Below, piece by piece: positions 49,380 through 57,360 of a DNA stretch of 64,000 nucleotides. Source of the stretch: an uncultured Lachnospiraceae bacterium (GTDB taxonomy: Bacteria; Bacillota; Clostridia; Lachnospirales; Lachnospiraceae); NCBI GenBank assembly GCA_934351255.1, contig CAKRJH010000002.1, positions 186,001 through 250,000 on the forward strand, read 5' to 3'. Made by a program: the position numbers and the translations under genes. Position 1 is the first letter of the stretch. The number at the start of each line of letters is the position of its first letter. The notes beneath the pieces were generated by a model that was not told the DNA's origin, did not search any database, and saw only the letters and a list, made by a program, of their open reading frames with translations.

Positions 49380-51797
49380 CTACTTGGCCACAATATTGAC
49401 GATACGTCCCGGAACGTAGATCTCCTTGATCACATTCTTTCCATCGAGTTTGTCGGCCAGTGCCTCTTTGGCGGCTGCCAGTACGTCATCCTTGGCATCC
49501 TCTCTGCCGATGGACAATGTTGTTCTGGTCTTGCCATTGATCTGTACGGCAATCTCGACCACATTTTCTACGGTCTTAGCCTCATCGTACTCCGGCCATG
49601 CCTCAAACGCGATCGTGTTCTCATGTCCCATCTTCTGCCAGATTTCCTCGCCCACATGTGGACAGATGCAGGAAAGCATCTTGATCAGTCCCTCCGCATA
49701 GACTCTTGGACATGTGCCAACCTTGTATACTTCATTGACAAAGATCATCATCTGACTGATCGCGGTATTGAAACCAAGTGCCTCAAAGTCGTTCGTGACT
49801 TTCTTGACCGTCTGATGATATACGCGGGTCAGTGCCTCATTTTCGCCGTCCGTCAGATTCTCAGGCTCGGTAAAGAACTTCCAGACACGGTTAATAAAGC
49901 GGTATGCACCCTGTACACTCTGGGAATTCCAAGGCTTTGACACCTCCAGAGGTCCCATAAACATCTCATATAATCTCAGAGTATCTGCACCATACTCCTC
50001 CACAATATCACTCGGATTGATGACAAACTCAGGAAATCTCTTTCCCATCTTAATGCCATTCTCGCCCAGGATCATACCCTGATGAACCAGCTTCTTAAAC
50101 GGTTCCTTGACAGGAGAAAGACCCTGATCATACAGGAAGCGGTTCCAGATACGGGAATACATCAGATGTCCCACTGCATGCTCCGGACCACCGACATACA
50201 GATCGACCGGAAGCCAGTGCTTTAACAGCTCCTGATTGGCAAATTCCTTGTCATTGTCCGGATCGATATAACGCATATAATACCAGGAAGAACCAGCAGA
50301 ACCCGGCATCGTAGAAGTCTCACGGGTACCCTTGATGCCATTGTGGTCGTACTTCTTCCACTCGGTTGCATTCTCCAGCGGAGCCTGCCCGTTCTTTCCC
50401 TTGTAATCATCCAGTTCCGGCAGGATCAGAGGCAGTTCCTCATCCGGCAGGAAGTAAATCTCCCCGTCCTCCTTGTATACACAAGGGACCGGCTCACCCC
50501 AGTATCTCTGGCGTGCAAAGATCCACTCACGGAAACGGTAATTAACCTTGCGTCTGGCTACGCCCTGCTCCTCAAGCTTGGCAGTGATCGCTTCCTTGGC
50601 TTCCTCCACAGTCAGTCCGGTGAACTCCTCGGAATTGATCAGTTTGCAGCCCTTGCCCAGATAATCCTGCTTCTCAAACGCATGCTCGCTGACATCCGCA
50701 CCATCGATAACCTGGATCATGTCAATGCCGTGAACCTGTGCATACTCAAAATCACGCTGATCGTGGCTCGGCACAGCCATTACGGCACCCGTACCATAGC
50801 TTGCCAGTACAAAATCACCGATGAACAGTGGTACCTGCCTGCCATTGACCGGATTGACCGCATACAGTCCCTTCAGGATACATCCTGACTTTGTCTTGTT
50901 GAGTTCGGTACGATCCATATCACTCTTCTTGAGCGTCTCATCAATATAAGCCTGTACTTCCTCTTTATTCTCCACGCGATCCATCAGTCCCTGTACGATC
51001 TCTCCGTCCGGAGCCAGTACCATAAAGGTGATACCGTAGATCGTCTCAATACAGGTCGTAAAGATGGAGAATGATCCACCGCCGACGATCTCAAAGTCCA
51101 CCTCGACACCGGTGCTCTTTCCGATCCAGTTTCTCTGCATCTCTTTAGTAGATTCCGGCCAGTCGATCTCCTCAAGACCCTCGAGCAGTTTCTCGGCAAA
51201 TGCCGGCTGGTCGATCACCCACTGCTTCATATTCTTGCGGACCACAGGATATCCGCCTCGCTCGCTCTTTCCGTCAATGACCTCGTCATTGGACAGTACG
51301 GTTCCAAGCTCCTCACACCAGTTTACCGGCATATCAATGTGCTTGGCATAGCCTGCCTCGTACAGCTTCTTGAAGATCCACTGGGTCCACTTGTAGAACT
51401 TCGGATCAGAGGTCGCCAGCATCTTGGACCAGTCATAGTCAAATCCCAGTTCGCGAAGCTGCTTGGAAAATGTCTCGATGTTATGCTGTGTAAATCCATT
51501 TGGATGATTTCCGGTGGTCACGGCATACTGCTCTGCCGGCAGGCCAAACGAATCATATCCCATCGGATGAAGTACATTGTATCCCTGCATTCTCTTCATG
51601 CGGGACATGATATCCGTCGCCGTATATCCCTCAGGATGTCCGGCATGTAAGCCGACTCCGGATGGATATGGGAACATATCCAGTGCATAGTATTTTGGCT
51701 TGGAGAAATCCCAGACATCCGTCTTAAAAGTCTCATGCTCCTGCCAGTACTTCTGCCATTTCTTTTCCACCGTATGGTGGTTATACATCTCTGCCAT
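49380..51797 (-). CDS. leuS: Leucyl-tRNA synthetase
   Basis: Class I synthetase charging tRNA-Leu. 805 residues. The HIGH motif appears as FPYPSGVGLHAGH (about 42-54). The CP1 editing domain occupies about 220-400. The tRNA-binding anticodon domain and the C-terminal domain are present. The KMSKS loop reads KMGKR (about 583-587), a change in the family signature that keeps both Lys. RBS CTGGAGG precedes the ATG. Unlike many Firmicutes synthetase genes, there is no room for a T-box leader, with 121 bases to the upstream gene. Confidence 0.97.
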   Translation of the reverse strand: MAEMYNHHTVEKKWQKYWQEHETFKTDVWDFSKPKYYALDMFPYPSGVGLHAGHPEGYTATDIMSRMKRMQGYNVLHPMGYDSFGLPAEQYAVTTGNHPNGFTQHNIETFSKQLRELGFDYDWSKMLATSDPKFYKWTQWIFKKLYEAGYAKHIDMPVNWCEELGTVLSNDEVIDGKSERGGYPVVRKNMKQWVIDQPAFAEKLLEGLEEIDWPESTKEMQRNWIGKSTGVEVDFEIVGGGSFSIFTTCIETIYGITFMVLAPDGEIVQGLMDRVENKEEVQAYIDETLKKSDMDRTELNKTKSGCILKGLYAVNPVNGRQVPLFIGDFVLASYGTGAVMAVPSHDQRDFEYAQVHGIDMIQVIDGADVSEHAFEKQDYLGKGCKLINSEEFTGLTVEEAKEAITAKLEEQGVARRKVNYRFREWIFARQRYWGEPVPCVYKEDGEIYFLPDEELPLILPELDDYKGKNGQAPLENATEWKKYDHNGIKGTRETSTMPGSAGSSWYYMRYIDPDNDKEFANQELLKHWLPVDLYVGGPEHAVGHLMYSRIWNRFLYDQGLSPVKEPFKKLVHQGMILGENGIKMGKRFPEFVINPSDIVEEYGADTLRLYEMFMGPLEVSKPWNSQSVQGAYRFINRVWKFFTEPENLTDGENEALTRVYHQTVKKVTNDFEALGFNTAISQMMIFVNEVYKVGTCPRVYAEGLIKMLSCICPHVGEEIWQKMGHENTIAFEAWPEYDEAKTVENVVEIAVQINGKTRTTLSIGREDAKDDVLAAAKEALADKLDGKNVIKEIYVPGRIVNIVAK

Positions 51798-51813
51798 TCT
51801 TTTATCCTCCAGG

Positions 51814-51829
51814 AACCCCGCGAGGGGTT
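51814..51829 (-). repeat. Short hairpin before the leuS ribosome site
   Basis: AACCCC / GGGGTT with a TCGC loop, immediately before the GGAGG site of leuS. It could influence initiation but is too small for a T-box. Confidence 0.5.
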
Positions 51830-51874
51830 ATTTATTGCATCTGCCACAGGACAGACCTATTATCATACCTATAC

Positions 51875-51902
51875 ATTTTACCGTATAAGGGCCATTTGTC
51901 AA
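51875..51902 (-). promoter_or_regulatory. Promoter of leuS
   Basis: Minus strand TTGACA, 16 bases, TAAAAT, giving a leader of about 70 bases. Confidence 0.6.
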
Positions 51903-51918
51903 CCTCTGCCTCCATCTA

Positions 51919-52428
51919 CTACAGCACGAAAAATCCCAGTCCCCCGCAGATAATTCCCAGAATGCCGCCGACGATCACATCTTTGGGATAATGCACTCCG
52001 GCCGCCACCCGCAGAAAACACAACACGGTTCCGGTCACGAACAGAACCACACCCGCAGGCCACCACACCCGCAGGACTGCCATCGCAATGATAAAATTGG
52101 AAAAGGCATGTCTGCTCGGGAAGGAATCTCCACGGTCCGTCCGCGGGATCAACGGGGTGAACCCATAGACCTCATACGGCCGTCTGACTCCCAGTTTTTT
52201 GCGTGCCACCGAGATCACCAGCAGACACGCTGCCGGGATCAGAAGATATTCTGCCAGTTCACGGAAATGGCTCTGCGTCGCCAGAAGAACCCCACCGGTC
52301 AGATAACAGCCCGCTGTAATATCCGTCAGCAGACGCACGATCCAGACGACACGCCCTGCCCCGATCCACTTTTCTGTCCAGCGCATCAATGCATCAAAAC
52401 TTTCCTGTCTCATAAATACCCGTACCAT
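51919..52428 (-). CDS. PAP2-family membrane phosphatase
   Basis: 169-residue integral membrane protein with about five hydrophobic helices. The three PAP2 phosphatase motifs are present: KKLGVRRPYE (KxxxxxxRP), PSRHAFS in place of PSGH, and RVAAGVHYPKDV (SRxxxxxHxxxD-like). It probably dephosphorylates a lipid or undecaprenyl pyrophosphate. The Arg for Gly change in the second motif is common in bacterial members. Start region: ATG 52428, RBS GAGGATGATTGG, moderate. Confidence 0.88.
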   Translation of the reverse strand: MVRVFMRQESFDALMRWTEKWIGAGRVVWIVRLLTDITAGCYLTGGVLLATQSHFRELAEYLLIPAACLLVISVARKKLGVRRPYEVYGFTPLIPRTDRGDSFPSRHAFSNFIIAMAVLRVWWPAGVVLFVTGTVLCFLRVAAGVHYPKDVIVGGILGIICGGLGFFVL

Positions 52429-52492
52429 CCAATCATCCTCATCTCAGGGACATGGATGACTTTCCTTTCTATGTCCGCAGACTCCGTTTACA

Positions 52493-52526
52493 TCAAAATC
52501 CCTGCCGTGATATACGCGGCAGGGAT
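52493..52526 (-). terminator. Terminator of aspS
   Basis: Stem ATCCCTGCCG / CGGCAGGGAT with a 9-base loop followed by TTTTG on the minus strand, 27 bases after the aspS stop. Confidence 0.85.
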
Positions 52527-52552
52527 ATCTGTTCTTATTCTTCTCTATCCTA

Positions 52553-54367
52553 TTATGCCTGTGGCTCTTCCTGTGATGCCTCCGGAGCGGCCTTGATCTC
52601 AATGCCAAGCTCCTCAAGCTGTTTCTCATCGACAATACCAGGGGCTTCTGTCAGCATACAGGATGCATCTTTCACCTTCGGGAAGGCGATCACATCACGG
52701 ATGCTGTCCTGCTTCGCCATCAGCATGATCAGACGATCCAGTCCATACGCCAGTCCTGCGTGTGGCGGAACTCCATACTTAAAGGCATCGATCAGGAAAC
52801 CAAACTGATCATTGGCCTGTTCTTTCGTAAATCCAAGCGCCTCAAACATGGTCTCCTGTACATCATCCTGGTGGATTCGGATGGATCCGCCACCGATCTC
52901 AGTACCGTTTAACACAATATCATATGCTCTTGCACGTACTCTTGCCGGATCGGATGAAAGGTATGGGATGTCCTCTTCCATCGGCATCGTAAACGGATGA
53001 TGCATAGCCACATATCTTCCCTGCTCCTCAGAATACTCGAACTCAGGGAATTCGGTAACCCAGAGGAATTTATACTCATTTTTATCCAGCAGATCCAGTC
53101 TGGAAGCCAGTTCCAGACGAAGATTGCCGAGAACATCCCAGACAACCTTGTTCTTATCTGCGGCAAAGAGCAACAGATCACCCGGCTCTCCCTCCATGGC
53201 AGAAACCAGCGCATCCAGCTCCTCTTCTTTCATAAACTTGGCAAAGGATGACTTATAACTTCCATCTTCATTGATACACAGATAAGCAAGACCCTTTGCT
53301 CCGAAATCCTTGGCAAATTTCACCAGGGCATCAATCTTCTTGCGAGGCATTGCCCCCTGTCCCTTGGCATTGATACCACGGACAGATCCCCCCTGCTCCA
53401 ATGCTCCGGTAAATACGGAGAACTCACAGTCCTTCACTACATCGGAGACATCTTTGAGTTCCATGCCAAAACGAAGATCCGGCTTGTCGGAACCGAAACG
53501 GTCCATCGCCTCCTGCCAGGTCATACGCTGGATCGGAAGTTCGACATCGACATCCAGGACTTCCTTGAACAGGAACTGAAGCAGACGTTCATTGACATCC
53601 ATGACATCTTCTTCATCTACAAAAGATAACTCCATATCCACCTGCGTAAACTCCGGCTGACGGTCTGCACGCAGATCCTCATCGCGGAAGCAGCGGGCGA
53701 TCTGGAAATAACGGTCATATCCGGAACACATCAGAAGCTGCTTGAACAACTGTGGTGACTGTGGAAGTGCATAAAAACTTCCCGGATGGACACGGCTTGG
53801 CACCAGATAATCTCTGGCTCCCTCCGGCGTACTCTTGCAAAGCATCGGAGTCTCGATCTCGAGAAATCCCTCCTGTGCCATAAACTGACGGATCAGTGTC
53901 GTCACCTTGCTGCGCATCATCAGATTTTTCTGAAGATCCGGACGACGAAGATCCAGATAACGGTATTTCAGACGAAGTTCTTCCTTGGTCTTGGAATCCG
54001 CCTCGATTGGGAACGGAGGTGTCAGTGACTCTGACAGCACACGGATCGCCTTTGCCCGCACCTCAATGGAACCTGTCGCCAGATTTTCATTGACGGCACC
54101 GGAACGCATCGTCACCTCACCGGTCACGGCAACCACAAACTCACTTCTGAGTTTTTCCGCCTTGGCAAAGCCCTTCTCGCCAACCTCATCTTCCTCAAAG
54201 ATCAACTGTAAGATTCCGGAACGGTCTCTTAAATCGACAAAGATAATACCACCTTTATTTCTCTGCTTCTGCACCCATCCCATGACGGTGACAGTCTCTC
54301 CCACATTCTTTTCACTAAGTTCTGCGCATCTGCAGGTGCGCTTCAGCCCTTTCATTGATTCAGCCAT
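52553..54367 (-). CDS. aspS: Aspartyl-tRNA synthetase, bacterial type
   Basis: Class II synthetase charging tRNA-Asp. 604 residues. An N-terminal OB anticodon-binding domain (about 20-110, VMGWVQKQRNKGGIIFVDLR) precedes the catalytic core with motif 2 FRDEDLRADRQPEFTQ near 225, a GAD insertion domain (about 290-420) and motif 3 GLAYGLDRL near 540. ATG 54367 lies after AGGAGG at 12 bases; a TTG three codons earlier (54376) is the other option. The C-terminal tail is Glu/Ala-rich. Confidence 0.96.
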   Translation of the reverse strand: MAESMKGLKRTCRCAELSEKNVGETVTVMGWVQKQRNKGGIIFVDLRDRSGILQLIFEEDEVGEKGFAKAEKLRSEFVVAVTGEVTMRSGAVNENLATGSIEVRAKAIRVLSESLTPPFPIEADSKTKEELRLKYRYLDLRRPDLQKNLMMRSKVTTLIRQFMAQEGFLEIETPMLCKSTPEGARDYLVPSRVHPGSFYALPQSPQLFKQLLMCSGYDRYFQIARCFRDEDLRADRQPEFTQVDMELSFVDEEDVMDVNERLLQFLFKEVLDVDVELPIQRMTWQEAMDRFGSDKPDLRFGMELKDVSDVVKDCEFSVFTGALEQGGSVRGINAKGQGAMPRKKIDALVKFAKDFGAKGLAYLCINEDGSYKSSFAKFMKEEELDALVSAMEGEPGDLLLFAADKNKVVWDVLGNLRLELASRLDLLDKNEYKFLWVTEFPEFEYSEEQGRYVAMHHPFTMPMEEDIPYLSSDPARVRARAYDIVLNGTEIGGGSIRIHQDDVQETMFEALGFTKEQANDQFGFLIDAFKYGVPPHAGLAYGLDRLIMLMAKQDSIRDVIAFPKVKDASCMLTEAPGIVDEKQLEELGIEIKAAPEASQEEPQA

Positions 54368-54408
54368 GATCGTCAAAATCCTCCTAACTCACTTTTTCCA
54401 GACACCTT

Positions 54409-54437
54409 ATCTTACAACGAAATCCTGCTTCTTGCAA
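54409..54437 (-). promoter_or_regulatory. Promoter of aspS
   Basis: Minus strand TTGCAA, 17 bases, TAAGAT, in the gap after the HD-GYP gene. Confidence 0.5.
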
Positions 54438-54441
54438 GCAT

Positions 54442-55110
54442 CTACAGATATGCATCCAGATGCTGCACCTCCCGCAGAAAGAACGGCAGATGATCTTTCT
54501 GATTCTGTGTAATGGTCTGCAGTTCCTCATCCTGTCCCGCATCGTCACGATGTACCAGACGCTGCAATGCCAGAAAAATCGTCATATCGTAATTCTCCAC
54601 TTCATCGATCATCACCCCAAGCGCCGTCTCGCGGTCAAATGCCTTTCGGTAACTGCGGTCGCTGATCAGTGCACAGTACACATCACAGGTGCGGATGATC
54701 TTGGCCATCACCGGGATCTGTTCTCCCCGCAGTCCCTCCGGATAGCCTGAGCCATCCAGGTTCTCATGGTGGCAGTACACCGCCTCACAGATTTCCCTCG
54801 GATAATGGGATTTCTCCAGTGACTCCCTGCCGACCAGCGGATGCAGTCTGACATAACGCATCTGCTCAATGTTCTGATGCCCTTTCTTTTCCTGAAACAG
54901 GTGCCGGTTCAGCGGGATCTTGCCAACGTCATGCAACAGTCCTGCTATCTCAATATTGTGGCAGAATGTCTCATCCATCTCCAGCTCTTTGGCCAGATTC
55001 CGGGACAGGGTGCTGACATTGACCGCGTGAATCATCTGCGTGTAGATCATCTGTCTGAGATCCTCGCTGAGATTCCCTCTGCTCAGTAATTCCACTAGAT
55101 ATTCATTCAT
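54442..55110 (-). CDS. HD-GYP-type phosphohydrolase
   Basis: 222-residue stand-alone HD-GYP domain without a receiver or sensor. Visible motifs are AGLLHDVGKIPL, RLHPLVG, and HHENLDGSGYPEGL, followed by SDRSYRKAF, which are the diagnostic metal-binding and GYP residues. Such proteins degrade cyclic di-GMP or related nucleotides. It overlaps hemZ by 4 bases. In many Lachnospiraceae the slot between hemZ and aspS holds hisS; here hisS is absent and this gene is in its place, which is inference from memory of the family. Confidence 0.88.
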   Translation of the reverse strand: MNEYLVELLSRGNLSEDLRQMIYTQMIHAVNVSTLSRNLAKELEMDETFCHNIEIAGLLHDVGKIPLNRHLFQEKKGHQNIEQMRYVRLHPLVGRESLEKSHYPREICEAVYCHHENLDGSGYPEGLRGEQIPVMAKIIRTCDVYCALISDRSYRKAFDRETALGVMIDEVENYDMTIFLALQRLVHRDDAGQDEELQTITQNQKDHLPFFLREVQHLDAYL

Positions 55111-56708
55111 GATCCGATTCCATCCTTTCGATGTATCATCTCGTCAATTCGCTCGATATAGTCCTTGACACTCTTGACATTTTCAATGCGGTATACACGG
55201 TTCTGCTCCGGTTCATATACTTTGGTAGACGCTCCGGCTCCCAGTGCCAGGATCGTCTGTTTCTCCTCCATAATAAGGATATTGTAAAGGCAGCTCTTTC
55301 CCGGTGCCGCATATCCGATATTCTCCTGACCGGTGCTTCCTCCATGCCCCGCAGAATTCTTCTGCCGGTACATATAATACGGTTCCATTCCCTGTCTGAC
55401 AGCATATTCTCTGGCGAGCTGCTGCATCTGTTCCATGGCCTCCTCGCGCTCCCGCTCCGGCATGGTCCCCTCATCGAGTACCTGCCGTAATCGGGACGCT
55501 CTCTTGATCACCAGGGAATGCACGGTGATACTGTCCGGCTGCAGGCTGTCAATCTGGCGCAGGGTATCCGCAAAATCCTCGGCCGTCTCCCCCGGCAGTC
55601 CCGCGATCAGATCCATATTGATATCATCAAATCCAACCTTTCTGGCCATCTCGAACGCCGACACTGTCTGCTCCACGGTGTGCCGTCTTCCGATCAGATC
55701 CAGTGTTCTTTGCTGCATGGTCTGGGGATTGACCGAAATCCTGGTCACCCCGGCATCTCTTAACACCTGCAGTTTCGCTCCGGTGATGCTGTCCGGTCTT
55801 CCGGCTTCCACCGTAAACTCAAACAGGTCCTCCGGTGCAAAATATGTATGGATCCATTCCATCAGCCTTCCAAGCTGCACCTCGTCCAATGCCGTCGGAG
55901 TGCCCCCTCCCACATAAATGCATCGCAGTTTCTGTCCCCGGAACCGCTCTGCCGCAGACTGGATTTCCCTGTGCAGTGCTTCCATATACTCCGGGATCAT
56001 ATGTCCGAACTGAGCACAGGGATACGAAGCAAACGAACAGTACAGACAAGTCGTAGGGCAAAACGGAATTCCTATATACAAACTATACCCGTCCCGAATT
56101 CCGGACACATTCATCAGTTCCAGTTCGCGCTGTGCGATAGATATACTCAGTCTGGCCTGCTCCTGTCCGCAGTGGTACTGCTGCCGCATCACCTGACAGA
56201 CTTCTTCCGGGGAACATCCCTGTTCCAGCATATTCATCGGGATCTTTGTCGGTCTCACTCCGGTCATCGTCCCCCAGCCCGGGATCCTCCACTTAATCTG
56301 TGGCAAATATTCGGGCACCGGCAATTTCTCCAGAAGGGTGAACACGGCCGCCTTCACTTCATTTTTGTACTGGGTCCGGATCCGGCGTTCCTCCGGGGTC
56401 TGCTTCTTTCTGAAGTCGCCCTCCACATCGGGCTCACCGTGATATGTCAGGACGCAGTCCTCTCCCTGTCCATGGCATAACCGGACATTTACATCAAAAT
56501 AGCGCAGATCCATCCGCACCTGCACGATCAGCCAGGCCGGCTCCTCTGACGCCATCTGTTCACACTCTATATCCGTGGGTTCCTCCACCCTGACTACACT
56601 GCGCTGGCCCGGTGAAAAGCTGTTGACCAGCGCCTGCAGTTCATAGTCAAATTCCTTTTGATTTAATCTGATCTCAATCACTGTCGGTTCTCCTGCAAGC
56701 GGTATCAT
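55107..56708 (-). CDS. hemZ: Radical SAM coproporphyrinogen dehydrogenase-like HemZ
   Basis: 533-residue radical SAM protein of the HemN/HemZ group. An N-terminal domain of about 170 residues precedes the iron-sulfur motif CPTTCLYCSFASYP near residues 216-229, and IYVGGGTPTAL and ISVNPQTMQQRTL follow, as in HemN-like enzymes. The C-terminal part has MYRQKNSAGHGG. Members oxidise coproporphyrinogen III anaerobically or act in haem-related chemistry; specificity is not shown here. It overlaps both flanking genes by 4 bases (MBL - hemZ - HD-GYP operon). Confidence 0.92.
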   Translation of the reverse strand: MIPLAGEPTVIEIRLNQKEFDYELQALVNSFSPGQRSVVRVEEPTDIECEQMASEEPAWLIVQVRMDLRYFDVNVRLCHGQGEDCVLTYHGEPDVEGDFRKKQTPEERRIRTQYKNEVKAAVFTLLEKLPVPEYLPQIKWRIPGWGTMTGVRPTKIPMNMLEQGCSPEEVCQVMRQQYHCGQEQARLSISIAQRELELMNVSGIRDGYSLYIGIPFCPTTCLYCSFASYPCAQFGHMIPEYMEALHREIQSAAERFRGQKLRCIYVGGGTPTALDEVQLGRLMEWIHTYFAPEDLFEFTVEAGRPDSITGAKLQVLRDAGVTRISVNPQTMQQRTLDLIGRRHTVEQTVSAFEMARKVGFDDINMDLIAGLPGETAEDFADTLRQIDSLQPDSITVHSLVIKRASRLRQVLDEGTMPEREREEAMEQMQQLAREYAVRQGMEPYYMYRQKNSAGHGGSTGQENIGYAAPGKSCLYNILIMEEKQTILALGAGASTKVYEPEQNRVYRIENVKSVKDYIERIDEMIHRKDGIGS

Positions 56709-57337
56709 CCCGCAAAGGGATTAAACATTCTCTCATCCTGTATCGTCGTCATCGGCCCATGTCCCGGGTAAACCCGCACACTCTCCGGGATCCGTGCCAG
56801 AAGATCTCTGACACTCTCCATCAACTGTCGATGGCTTCCCGTCGGAAAATCCGTTCTTCCCACGGACTCCTGAAACAGGGTATCTCCCGAGAACAGCATC
56901 AGATCCTGTGGGAAATAAAAGCACATTCCTCCGATCGTATGACCAGGTGTCAGAACGCAGCGCATCCTGCGACCCAGCACATCCACCTCCTGCCCATCCT
57001 CCAGGCAGACATCTGCTTTGACCACAGCACTGTGTCCGAACATCAGTGAACCGTTCATAGAAGGATCCCGGGCCAGTTCACATTCCGCACGCGAAATGTG
57101 AATCTTTGTCTTCAGAAGAGACGCCAGTTCCTGTGCTCCGGTAATGTGGTCAAAATGTCCGTGTGTCAGGTAAATTCCCTGACAGTCCAGTCCCATTTTC
57201 AGGACATCCCCGTAGATCCGATCCGATTCAAATCCCGGGTCGATCACGATGCATTTCTTGGTATCCTCATGATATACGATATAACAATTTGTCTGAATCG
57301 GTCCCACGACCAGTGTCTTGATACATAAACGATCCAT
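56705..57337 (-). CDS. MBL-fold metallohydrolase
   Basis: 210-residue metallo-beta-lactamase-fold hydrolase of the glyoxalase II-like group. The metal-binding motif THGHFDH is near residues 77-83, with later His/Asp ligands in LTPGHT and FSGDTLF. The characteristic VYPGHGPMTT ends the core. Its role is unknown; it is commonly found between relA and hemZ in Clostridia. Twenty-three bases separate it from relA. Confidence 0.9.
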   Translation of the reverse strand: MDRLCIKTLVVGPIQTNCYIVYHEDTKKCIVIDPGFESDRIYGDVLKMGLDCQGIYLTHGHFDHITGAQELASLLKTKIHISRAECELARDPSMNGSLMFGHSAVVKADVCLEDGQEVDVLGRRMRCVLTPGHTIGGMCFYFPQDLMLFSGDTLFQESVGRTDFPTGSHRQLMESVRDLLARIPESVRVYPGHGPMTTIQDERMFNPFAG

Positions 57338-57360
57338 AATGTCTTCTAACCCTTTCTCGA

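Noticed and set aside
52429..54441. T-box riboswitch before aspS or tyrA
   Set aside because: Leaders are under 80 bases and no AGGGTGGNACCGCG-like element was found.
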